DNA of 36,047 bases from positions 1 through 36,047 of the forward strand of contig CALWZK010000019.1 in NCBI GenBank assembly GCA_944386015.1, read 5' to 3'. Each line of letters opens with the position of its first letter. The first letter of the stretch is position 1. The DNA comes from an uncultured Faecalibacterium sp. (GTDB lineage Bacteria > Bacillota > Clostridia > Oscillospirales > Ruminococcaceae). Of the stretch, positions 7,195-16,124 are shown piece after piece. Both the position numbers and the translations under genes were made by a program. Under the pieces are notes generated by a model. The model had not been told where the DNA came from. It did not search any database and saw only the letters and a list, made by a program, of their open reading frames with translations.

Positions 7195-9129
7195 TTACAG
7201 GGCTGCCAGGGTCTTGGCCACGTTGTAGCCGAAGGTGACGCAGCGGCTGTGGCTCAGGCAGTTCTCATTGTGGGGATAGGTGCCCGAGAACATGCTGCCC
7301 GAGACGTTGCCGATGGCGTACAGGCCGGGGATGGGCTGGGCGTTGGTGTCCAGCACCTCGCTCTTGTCGGTGATCTGCAGGCCGCCGGCGGTGCACAGGC
7401 AGGAAGCCATCTCCTTGGTAGCGTAGAAGGGGGCGGTGTCGATCTTGTGCATCATCTTGCCGGGGAAGTGGAAGTCGGTGTCCTCACCGGCGTCGCACAT
7501 CTCGTTCCAGTGCTGGATGGTGGCCACAAAGGCGTCGGCGGGGACGCCCATCTTCTCGGCCAGCTCTTCAAGGGTGTCGGCGGTGAGGGCGTTCTCGCTG
7601 GTGGCAGCACCGGCCCAGACTTCCTTGGGGCCGTAGCAGCTGGAGGAGGGGGTCCAGATGCTGTCCACAATTTCCATCACGTTGGCATCCACGATGTAGA
7701 AGTCATAGGCGCCGGGCTGGGCCTGGATGGCGTTGGCCAGGTGGTTGTAGGCCTCGTACTCGGCGGTGAACCGGACGCCGCGCTTGTTGACCCGCAGGTA
7801 GGGCATCAGCTGCTGGGGGTCCAGCATCAGGGGATGGGGGTACTCATCCTCCAGGGCGCCGATGGCCTTGGCCATCTCGTGGCCGTCGCCGGTGTTGGTC
7901 TTGGTGCCGTTCATCCAGTCGCCCAGGGCCAGGTCGCGGGGGCGGCAGCAGGCAGCCAGCTTGGCGGGGTTGAACTCATAGCCGCCGGTGGCCAGCACCA
8001 CGCCCTTGGAGGTCAGGTACTTGACATAGCCGTTTTCGCCCTTGGCGATGGCGCCCACCACCTTGCCGTCCTCGGTGACCAGCTGGACCACAGGGGTGTT
8101 GAACAGGACGGTGGCGCCTGCGGCGGTGATGTTCTGCTGCAGCTTTTCTGCGATGGCGGTGGTGTCCATGGGGATGTTCATGGAGGTGTTCCAGCTGCGG
8201 CTCAGGCTCAGCTGGTCATAGGGATCGGTGAAGTCGGGGAAATCGCCGGCGTTGAAGGTCAGCTTGTAGTCGCTGATGGGGGCGCCCAGCTCGTCCAGGA
8301 ACCAGTCCACAGCCTCGTCGCAGGTGTCAACCCACTTCTGGTAGACGCTCTGCTCGCCGCGGTAAGCGCAGTTGACCATGGCGTCGTCCATCCACTGCTT
8401 GGTGTCGAACTCCACGCCGTACTGCTGGTGGACCTTGTCGTGGAAAGCACCCATGGTGGCGCTGCGCCAGGTGGGGGAGGCGCCCTTTTCCAGGGCCACC
8501 ACCTTCAGGCCCTGCTCGGCGCAGGCCAGGGCGGCGGACATGCCGGCAGGGCCCTGGCCGCAGACCAGGACGTCGATATTCACCGTCTCGGTGATGTCGC
8601 TGTCGGAGATGGGATCCGAAACAAAGGCGATTTCGCCCTGGCCGGCGGCGTGGACGCCCTCCAGGTTCTCCTCACAGGAGGGGAAGCTGTTCACCACTTC
8701 CTGGGCGGCGGTGTCGGCGGCAGTGTCGGAGGCGATGCCCAGGGCCTGGTTGATGCAGTCGGCAGCCGCCTGCTTGACGGCGTCGGAAGTGAAAGTGGCC
8801 CCGGCCACCGTGTCGATCTCGGCGCTCTGGGCGTCCAGCAGGGCCTGCTGGAAGTCGGCGGCCGAATCCCGGGCCAGGTCCAGGGTCTCGTTGGAGGTGT
8901 CCACCGTGACCTCGGTGATGGCGCTTTCGGTGAAGGTCATGGTGACGGTCACGTCGCCCATGCCGGTGGCGGTGGCGGTGTAGGTGCCGGGGGTGTAGAC
9001 GGCTGCACCCGAGGCAGCGGCGGAGCTGCTGGAAGCAGACTCACAGGCGCTGAGGGCGCCGGCGGTGACGCCGCCCATGGCCGCCGCAGCAGCCAGTTTC
9101 AGGAAACCTTTGCGGGAAACCTTTTTCAT
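7195..9129 (-). CDS. Exported FMN/FAD-dependent reductase (fumarate/urocanate reductase family)
   Basis: A 644-residue protein. The signal region KVSRKGFLKL plus an alanine-rich core resembles a Tat-like leader, and LSAC gives a lipobox with the lipidated Cys at 29. Residues about 45-130 are an FMN_bind domain with DTVAGATFTS (106-115), where FMN is attached covalently by an ApbE-type transferase. Residues 185-644 are an FAD_binding_2 domain: VCGQGPAGMSAA (dinucleotide fold), GVVLATGGYEFNP and TNTGDGHEMAKAIGA. This layout is that of extracytoplasmic respiratory reductases (fumarate, urocanate, cinnamate and similar acceptors) of gut bacteria. The exact acceptor cannot be read from sequence. 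The gene stands alone, next to a broken LysR regulator. Confidence 0.85.
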   Translation of the reverse strand: MKKVSRKGFLKLAAAAAMGGVTAGALSACESASSSSAAASGAAVYTPGTYTATATGMGDVTVTMTFTESAITEVTVDTSNETLDLARDSAADFQQALLDAQSAEIDTVAGATFTSDAVKQAAADCINQALGIASDTAADTAAQEVVNSFPSCEENLEGVHAAGQGEIAFVSDPISDSDITETVNIDVLVCGQGPAGMSAALACAEQGLKVVALEKGASPTWRSATMGAFHDKVHQQYGVEFDTKQWMDDAMVNCAYRGEQSVYQKWVDTCDEAVDWFLDELGAPISDYKLTFNAGDFPDFTDPYDQLSLSRSWNTSMNIPMDTTAIAEKLQQNITAAGATVLFNTPVVQLVTEDGKVVGAIAKGENGYVKYLTSKGVVLATGGYEFNPAKLAACCRPRDLALGDWMNGTKTNTGDGHEMAKAIGALEDEYPHPLMLDPQQLMPYLRVNKRGVRFTAEYEAYNHLANAIQAQPGAYDFYIVDANVMEIVDSIWTPSSSCYGPKEVWAGAATSENALTADTLEELAEKMGVPADAFVATIQHWNEMCDAGEDTDFHFPGKMMHKIDTAPFYATKEMASCLCTAGGLQITDKSEVLDTNAQPIPGLYAIGNVSGSMFSGTYPHNENCLSHSRCVTFGYNVAKTLAAL

Positions 9130-9206
9130 CTGTCAATCGTCCTTTCTTTTGGATCTCTTGTGGATGCCTTGCACACAGGCGGCAAAGCATGTATACTGAC
9201 AACTAG

Positions 9207-9236
9207 ATTATAATCGAATTGATAAACATTTGACAA
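9207..9236 (-). promoter_or_regulatory. Promoter of the flavin reductase gene
   Basis: On the minus strand, TTGTCA (9236-9231) and TATAAT (9212-9207) are separated by 18 bases. The -10 box lies in a perfect palindrome GATTATAATC (9206-9215), a possible regulator site shared with the divergent LysR gene. Confidence 0.65.
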
Positions 9237-9290
9237 ACATATTTTTCTTGCATGGGTACAATCGCAGGTTGTAACCCCCGGGAGGCAGGC

Positions 9291-9642
9291 ATGGATTACA
9301 AACAGCTGAAATTTTTCCGCAAAATATGCGAAGAAAAAAGCATCAACCGGGCGGCCCAAAAGCTGTACATCAGCCAGCAGGCCCTGAGCAAATCGGTGGC
9401 CCGGCTGGAAGAGGAGATCGGGGCGCCCCTTTTTGTCCGGACCCCCGGCGGGGTGCGCCTGACCCCCACCGGCCAGCTGCTGGAGCAGCGGGCGGGGGAA
9501 TACCTGGAGGAGCACGACGACATCCTCCGTCAGCTGCGGGCGGTGCGCACCGGCACCCATCTGCGGATCGGCTATTTCATGGGGCTTTTGCAGGAGCTGC
9601 CGGCGGGCTTTTTCGCCCGGTTCATGGATCGGCACCCTGATC
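9291..9642 (+). pseudogene. LysR-type regulator, truncated
   Basis: ATG at 9291 follows GGGAGGC. The first 118 or so residues are a normal LysR N-terminus. The winged HTH reads MDYKQLKFFRKICEEKSINR, then AAQKLYISQQALSKSVARLE and LFVRTPGGVRLTPTGQ; the linker helix and the first strand of the effector domain follow (RIGYFMGLL to RHPDL). Homology stops at about 9642. Beyond it the frame runs on to 10088 through sequence that encodes a MATE transporter in another frame. About 60 percent of the regulator is missing. Its position, divergent from the flavin reductase, suggests it once controlled that gene. The HTH part may still be made. Confidence 0.8.
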
Positions 9643-10101
9643 TCCCGGCTGCTGGGGGCCCGGGAGGAGGCCGAGGCCCGGAAGGTCAGCGTCTTCAGCT
9701 TTTATCTGGGGCTGGTGCTGGCGGTGGCCTACGGCGCCGGGCTGGGGCTGATGATGGAGCCCGCCCTGCGGTTCCTGGGGGCAGAGGACACCATCATTGT
9801 CTACGCCCGCCAGTACGCCTTCTGCGTTATCGTGCTGGGGGCTGTGCCCACCGTCCTGTCCAACGTGCTGTCCAACCTGGTGCGGAGCGTGGGCCTGTCC
9901 AAAGAGGCCGGCTTCGGCATCTCCCTGGTGCTGGCCATTGCCCGCTGGGCGGTGTTCAACATCCCCATGATCTTCCTGCTGAACCACCTGGTGGGGATGT
10001 ACGGGATCATCTGGTCCCCCATCGTGGGGGACACCCTGACAGTGCTGGTGTCCATCTACGCCTACCGCACCCAGAAACCGCAGCTTGAAAGCCGCACCTA
10101 A
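9630..10101 (+). pseudogene. MATE-family efflux transporter remnant
   Basis: In the frame ending at 10101, homology starts at once with GTLISRLLGAREEAEARKVS, the usual start of MATE helix 2-3. It continues with ALRFLGAEDTIIVYARQYA and NVLSNLVRSVGLSKEAGFG from the N-terminal half. It then passes directly to AVFNIPMIFLLNHLVGMYG and IIWSPIVGDTLTVLVS, which look like the end of the C-terminal half. The first helix and much of the middle of a normal protein of about 450 residues are missing, so two deletions are implied. It joins the LysR fragment out of frame at 9630-9644. The remnant cannot be a working transporter. Confidence 0.75.
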
Positions 10102-10118
10102 CGTTCCCGGAAAACACA

Positions 10119-10156
10119 AAAGCAGGCGCCCCCCGAGAGGGAGGCGCCTGTTTTTT
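10119..10156. terminator. Bidirectional terminator
   Basis: CAGGCGCC (10123-10130) pairs perfectly with GGCGCCTG (10143-10150). TTTTTT follows on the plus strand, and a T-rich tract follows on the minus strand. It serves the MATE remnant and the hemolysin III-type gene that converge here. Confidence 0.85.
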
Positions 10157-10167
10157 GCGTTTTGCAG

Positions 10168-10869
10168 TCAGCCCAGCAGATAAACGTACATCACAATATA
10201 GTGGCAGAGGCTGCCGGCCATCACAAAGAGATGGAAGATTTCGTGCATCCCGAAATTGGGGTGGCGCTGCTCAAAGGCGGGCCGCTTGAGGGCGTAGATC
10301 ACCCCGCCGGCGGTGTACAGCAGGCCGCCGGCCAGCAGCCAGCCGAAGCAGGCCGGGGACAGGCAGGCCAGCAGCTGGGGCAGGGCAAAGATGCAGGCCC
10401 AGCCCATGGCGATATACAGCACCGAGGACACCCATTTGGGGCAGAACACGAAGAACAGCATCGAGCAGGCCCCCAGGATGGTGCAGCCCCAGATCACCCC
10501 CAGCAGGATCAGCCCCGAAAACCTTGGCAGGGCCAGCAGGCACACCGGGGTGTAGCTGCCGGCGATCATCACAAAGATCATCATGTGGTCGATCTTTTTC
10601 AGCAGGGTTTCCTGGGGGTGAGAGGCCGGGATGGTATGATAGGCGGCGCTGGCACTGTAGAGCGCCACCAGGCTCAGCGAATAGACCGTCATGGCCAGCA
10701 GGGCCAGCGGCTGGCCCGACTGGCCCGCTTTGATCAGCAGGGGGATGCCGGCCCAAGCAAAACCGATGGCGCCGATGAAATGGGAGATGGCGCTGGCCGG
10801 GTCCTTGATATACAGGGTGTGGCGGCGGATCGGATCAGGCTGGCGGGAAGATGCGGCAGACAGATTCAT
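10168..10869 (-). CDS. trhA: Hemolysin III / PAQR-family membrane protein
   Basis: A 233-residue protein with seven hydrophobic segments. It carries the family motifs: SASAAYHTIP after helix 2, LLKKIDHMMIFVMIAGSYTP in helix 3, and GMHEIFHLFVMAGSLCHY near the end. The conserved His and Asp residues in these motifs bind metal in PAQR proteins. TrhA/YqfA-type bacterial members are inner-membrane proteins linked to membrane energetics and lipid homeostasis; the historical haemolysin label is weak. The gene is monocistronic, with a strong promoter at 11001-11029 whose leader contains palindromes. Confidence 0.85.
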   Translation of the reverse strand: MNLSAASSRQPDPIRRHTLYIKDPASAISHFIGAIGFAWAGIPLLIKAGQSGQPLALLAMTVYSLSLVALYSASAAYHTIPASHPQETLLKKIDHMMIFVMIAGSYTPVCLLALPRFSGLILLGVIWGCTILGACSMLFFVFCPKWVSSVLYIAMGWACIFALPQLLACLSPACFGWLLAGGLLYTAGGVIYALKRPAFEQRHPNFGMHEIFHLFVMAGSLCHYIVMYVYLLG

Positions 10870-10971
10870 GGTTCAATCATCCTTTCCTGTGCCTTGGATC
10901 AGGGCTGCGGGCCCCGGCGGAGGCCGGCCAAAACCGGCGGCCTTCGCTGTCGGGATAGCGAGTAGCCCTTT

Positions 10972-10998
10972 ACAAGTTTTTAAAAAACTTGTTACAAG
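10972..10998. promoter_or_regulatory. Palindromic operator-like sites in the trhA leader
   Basis: ACAAG at 10972-10976 and CTTGT at 10988-10992 bound a 21-base A/T palindrome. CTTGT-T-ACAAG at 10988-10998 forms a second, overlapping palindrome. Both lie just downstream of the trhA -10 box, a typical place for a repressor of the TetR or MarR type. Confidence 0.5.
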
Positions 10999-11000
10999 AT

Positions 11001-11029
11001 ACTATACATCACAATCTTGCCCCTGTCAA
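11001..11029 (-). promoter_or_regulatory. Promoter of trhA
   Basis: On the minus strand, a perfect TTGACA (11029-11024) and TATAGT (11006-11001) are separated by 17 bases. The transcript would start near 10995, inside the palindromes described separately. Confidence 0.8.
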
Positions 11030-11085
11030 GCCTCAAATTGCTGAGGTAAAGGCTGGAAAAGGTGAAAGTTTTCCCCAAAACGGCT

Positions 11086-11123
11086 GCAGGGCGTGCCAGA
11101 CCCGAAAGCCCGGCACGCCCTGC
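11086..11123 (-). terminator. Hairpin terminator after the GH1 gene
   Basis: GCAGGGCGTGCC (11086-11097) pairs perfectly with GGCACGCCCTGC (11112-11123), a 12-bp stem. The downstream T-run on the minus strand is only a short TTTT, so termination is probable but not certain. Confidence 0.65.
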
Positions 11124-11159
11124 GTGCTGATATGATGAAGTTACCGAAAATAGCGAAAA

Positions 11160-13321
<2,162 letters not shown>

Positions 13322-13357
13322 TCACAGCCCGTCCCACATGCATCGGTTGATTTACAG

Positions 13358-13453
13358 AAAAAAAGAACCCCCACGTGCCTGACCATACAGTTATCCTCAG
13401 ATGCTGATCAAAGCTTCCGGGACGCCGCTGCATAAGTAATGCCTCGTGAGAGT
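13358..13453 (-). terminator. Leader terminator overlapping the RAT
   Basis: On the minus strand ACTCTCACG (13453-13445) can pair with CGTGGGGGT (13375-13367), 9 bp with two G-U pairs, followed by TC and seven T's. The 5' arm lies inside the RAT, so the two structures exclude each other. The loop is long, about 70 bases, and may fold internally. Confidence 0.6.
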
Positions 13454-13462
13454 AACAATCTT
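13434..13462 (-). promoter_or_regulatory. RAT: ribonucleic antiterminator for a BglG/LicT-type protein
   Basis: On the minus strand the 29-base element folds as the known RAT plan. It has lower stem AAG/CTT, internal loop AT against TTA, pair TG/CA, asymmetric loop TTA against G, upper stem CTC/GAG and tetraloop TCAC. The conserved core ATTGTTACT is present. It lies in the leader of the gene that encodes the CAT-RBD protein, its likely ligand. Confidence 0.85.
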
Positions 13463-13478
13463 ATCTCGTGCTATCTAT

Positions 13479-13514
13479 ACTATATCTTACCTGAAAACTA
13501 TATCTTACCTGAAA
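13479..13514. repeat. Exact tandem 18-bp repeat upstream of the RAT
   Basis: ACTATATCTTACCTGAAA occurs at 13479-13496 and again at 13497-13514. On the minus strand each copy ends in TATAGT, a possible -10 box. No good -35 is placed for either, so tandem promoters or an activator site are both possible. Confidence 0.55.
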
Positions 13515-13650
13515 GTTCATAATTTGCCCATATACATTTTCACAAAGTTTCAGGGTGTGTTTTTATACACATTTTACAAATCGGAAGGGCAGGCTTTCAG
13601 AAAAGCGGCTGGACGGGGGTAAACGCTTACTATTTGTTAAGGAAAAGACA

Positions 13651-13691
13651 AAGCCCCGGGGCTTTCCGCAGACAGGAAAACCCGGGGGCTT
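13651..13691 (-). terminator. Terminator of fhs
   Basis: On the minus strand AAGCCCCCGGG (13691-13681) pairs with CCCCGGGGCTT (13661-13651) with one slip, followed by TGTCTTTT. It lies about 30 bases after the fhs stop. Confidence 0.7.
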
Positions 13692-13722
13692 GTGCCAGTA
13701 TGTAATGGGGAAGAAAAAACAA

Positions 13723-15384
13723 TCAGAACAGACCGGTGATGCGGCCGTCGTCGGTGACGTCGATGTTGACGGCGGCGGGGACCTTGGGCAGGCCGGGCAT
13801 GGTCATGATGCTGCCGCAGATGACCACCACAAAGCCGGCGCCGGCGGCCAGCCGCACTTCACGCACGTTCATGCGGAAGCCGGTGGGGGCTGCCTTGAGG
13901 GCGGCGTTGTCGCTGAAGCTGTACTGGGTCTTGGCGATGCAGACCGGCAGGTTGCCGTAGCCCATCTCGGTGAGCTGATCCAGCATCTTGGCGGCGGCGG
14001 CGCTGTAGTCCACCCCGTCGGCCCGGTAGATCTTGGAGGCCACAGCCTCGATCTTCTCTTTCAGAGAGGCTTCCAGGGGATAGGTGTAGTGGATGGGGCG
14101 GTCCTCCATGATGTCCAGGACAGCCTGGGCCAGGGCCTTGCCGCCCTCGCCGCCCTTGGCGAAGACTTCGCTCAGGACGCAGGGCACACCCTGCTCCTTG
14201 CAGAAGGCGGAAACGATCTCCTGCTCCTCGGCGGTGTCGGTGGGGAAGGCGTTGATGGCCACCACCACAGGCAGGCCGAAGCCGTCCTTCATGTTCTCGA
14301 TGTGGCGGCCCAGGTTGGCCAGGCCGGCGCGGACGGCATCGGGGTTGGGCTTGTTCAGGTCGGCCTTGGCCACGCCGCCGTGGCTCTTGAGGGCCCGGAT
14401 GGTGGCCACCAGGACGCAGGCCGAGGGGGCGATGCCGGCGGCACGGCACTTGATGTCCAGGAACTTCTCGGCGCCCAGGTCAGCGCCGAAGCCGGCCTCG
14501 GTGACCACATAGTCGGCCAGGGCCAGGCTCAGACGAGTAGCCATGACGCTGTTGCAGCCGTGGGCAATGTTGGCGAAGGGGCCGCCGTGGATGATGGCGG
14601 GGTTGTGCTCCAGGGTCTGGACCAGGTTGGGGTCAATGGCGTCCTTCAGCAGGGCGGCCATGGCGCCGGCAGCGCCGATCTGGCCGGCGGTGACCGGCTG
14701 GCCGTCGTAGGTGTAGGCGCAGACGATCTTGGCCAGACGGGCCTTCAGGTCGGCCAGGCTGGAAGCCAGGCAGAACACAGCCATCACCTCGCTGGCCACC
14801 GTGATGTCGAAGCCGTCCTCACGGGGGGTGCCGTTGGCTTTGCCGCCCAGGCCGTCCACGATGAACCGCAGCTGGCGGTCATTCATGTCCATGCAGCGCT
14901 TCCAGGTGATGCGGCGGGGGTCGATGTTCAGGGGGTTGCCCTGCTGGATGCTGTTGTCGATCATGGCAGCCAGCAGGTTGTTGGCGGTGCCGATGGCGTG
15001 GATGTCGCCGGTGAAGTGGAGGTTGATGTCCTCCATGGGCACCACCTGGGCATAGCCGCCGCCGGCGGCGCCGCCCTTGATGCCGAAGACAGGGCCCAGG
15101 GAGGGCTCACGGAGGCAGAGCATGGTCTTTTTGCCCAGGGCGCACAGAGCGTCGGCCAGGCCCACGCTGGTGGTGGTTTTGCCCTCGCCGGCGGGGGTGG
15201 GGCTGATGGCGGTGACCAGGATCAGCTTGCCCTGCTTGGTGACATTCTCGGCCAGGTGGTGGTTGATCTTGGCCTTGTAGTGGCCGTAGGGGATGATATC
15301 CTGCCCGGACAGGCCCACCTTGGCAGCAATTTCGGTGATGGGGCACAGGGCAGCTTCCTGTGCAATCTCGATGTCAGACTTCAT
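13723..15384 (-). CDS. fhs: Formate-tetrahydrofolate ligase
   Basis: A 553-residue enzyme, normal for the family. It makes 10-formyl-tetrahydrofolate from formate, THF and ATP, feeding purine synthesis and one-carbon metabolism. Visible marks are the ATP-binding loop [16 protein letters not shown], the N-terminus [20 protein letters not shown] and the highly conserved [14 protein letters not shown] and [14 protein letters not shown] stretches. ATG at 15384 has AAAGGAG eight bases upstream; the frame extending to 15561 runs through the riboswitch and is not coding. The gene is monocistronic. Its leader carries a ZTP-type riboswitch with an overlapping terminator, so it should be induced when ZTP accumulates under folate stress. 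Confidence 0.95.
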   Translation of the reverse strand: MKSDIEIAQEAALCPITEIAAKVGLSGQDIIPYGHYKAKINHHLAENVTKQGKLILVTAISPTPAGEGKTTTSVGLADALCALGKKTMLCLREPSLGPVFGIKGGAAGGGYAQVVPMEDINLHFTGDIHAIGTANNLLAAMIDNSIQQGNPLNIDPRRITWKRCMDMNDRQLRFIVDGLGGKANGTPREDGFDITVASEVMAVFCLASSLADLKARLAKIVCAYTYDGQPVTAGQIGAAGAMAALLKDAIDPNLVQTLEHNPAIIHGGPFANIAHGCNSVMATRLSLALADYVVTEAGFGADLGAEKFLDIKCRAAGIAPSACVLVATIRALKSHGGVAKADLNKPNPDAVRAGLANLGRHIENMKDGFGLPVVVAINAFPTDTAEEQEIVSAFCKEQGVPCVLSEVFAKGGEGGKALAQAVLDIMEDRPIHYTYPLEASLKEKIEAVASKIYRADGVDYSAAAAKMLDQLTEMGYGNLPVCIAKTQYSFSDNAALKAAPTGFRMNVREVRLAAGAGFVVVICGSIMTMPGLPKVPAAVNIDVTDDGRITGLF

Positions 15385-15408
15385 AGCGCGTCTCCTTTGC
15401 TGAGAAAC

Positions 15409-15451
15409 AAAAAAGGGCAGCACTGCGCGGCGATGCCGCGCAAGGCTGCCC
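15409..15451 (-). terminator. Riboswitch expression-platform terminator
   Basis: On the minus strand GGGCAGC (15451-15445) pairs with GCTGCCC (15421-15415), around an inner GCGCGGC/GCCGCGC stem, followed by six T's. The 5' arm includes the GGGCA of the riboswitch core, so ligand binding should prevent termination. Confidence 0.85.
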
Positions 15452-15545
15452 AGACGGTCGGCTTTGACGAACATTCTGTCTGCATGTGGTGATACTCCAC
15501 ACAGGGGAAGAAAACCTTCCCGCTTTCCGTCAGCAGACAGAACTC
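15447..15545 (-). promoter_or_regulatory. ZTP (pfl) riboswitch
   Basis: On the minus strand, stem TCTGTCTGC/GCAGACAGA (15541-15533 with 15483-15475) encloses TGACGGAAA and GTGTGGAGTA, and is followed by the conserved 3' module GCCGACCGTCTGGGCA (15462-15447). These blocks and their order match the pfl motif known to sense ZTP/ZMP upstream of fhs and purine genes. The overlapping terminator makes it an ON switch. Confidence 0.75.
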
Positions 15546-15682
15546 CTTGCCCTGTAAGCATAGCACACCGCCGCCGCCATTGTCAAGGGGGGAAAGGGGC
15601 TTTCCACCCAAAACAGTGCCCCCCAAAAACCAAAATCCCCGCCCCGTGGAGAAGGGCAGGGATTGGGACGCGCCGGGCACCG

Positions 15683-15906
15683 CTGCAAACGCGATCGAAG
15701 ATCCAGAGGCTGGGGTTTCAGACCAGGTGAGGGGTTAAAATTGGGTGAGACGAAACTTCCCGGTAACTCGCCCGCAGGTACTCTTGCGCTTAGCCAATTT
15801 TCCCGGCGGGCGACGGTGCGCCCTTGTGAAAATTGGAGCGCGGCTCCGGGTTGCCGTTAGCCAAATATGCAGCGCGGGACGCAGCCCGCTTTCATATTTG
15901 GACGGC
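15683..15906. repeat. Intergenic repeat, copy A (with two covarying hairpins)
   Basis: Ordered blocks shared with 26240-26380 are CTGCAAACGC (15683), GTTTCAGA (15715) and CTCTTGCGCTTAGCCAAT (15781-15798). Hairpin 1 (15786-15841) has stem GCGCT/AGCGC, a bulge TAG and stem CCAATTTTC/GAAAATTGG. Hairpin 2 (15853-15906) has stem GCCGT/ACGGC, bulge TAG and stem CCAAATATG/CATATTTGG. Both hold an inner G-C hairpin. From 15907 to 16080 more small GC-rich hairpins follow and no gene is convincing. Confidence 0.75.
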
Positions 15907-16100
15907 TGCCCCTGCTCTGCTTCGGCTGTTTCAGCCGCAGGCAGCGCCTCAGCTCCGCAGCCAGCTTCGCCTCGCTGTTTCGTCCGCAGGACGCGCTCGG
16001 CTCAGCTGCAAAACGTAGACTAAGAGTCACGGGGCTGCACCGCCGGCGGGACGTAAAGTTGGTGGGAGCAGTTGCCCGGTACAAGTTGAAAAGTCTTTTG

Positions 16101-16124
16101 CTTACTTTTCTTCAGAAAAGTAAG
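16101..16124. repeat. Palindrome overlapping the 3' end of the binding-protein gene
   Basis: CTTACTTTTC (16101-16110) pairs perfectly with GAAAAGTAAG (16115-16124) around TTCA. It supplies the last codons and the stop of the gene ending at 16112. It may act as a weak terminator or be the edge of the neighbouring repeat block. Confidence 0.6.

Noticed and set aside
6988-9213. Long plus-strand open frame (741 codons) opposite the flavin reductase
   Set aside because: It is the antisense shadow of a GC-rich gene. The Gly/Val/His-rich translation has no domains, and the minus-strand protein has clear motifs and a terminator.
13479-13514. CRISPR array
   Set aside because: Only two directly adjacent 18-bp copies without spacers, and no cas gene in the window.
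13555-15492. Plus-strand open frame of 645 codons opposite fhs
   Set aside because: Low-complexity antisense translation; the minus strand encodes an unmistakable formate-tetrahydrofolate ligase.
15385-15545. THF (folE-type) riboswitch upstream of fhs
   Set aside because: The conserved 3' module and stem order fit the ZTP (pfl) motif and not the THF class.
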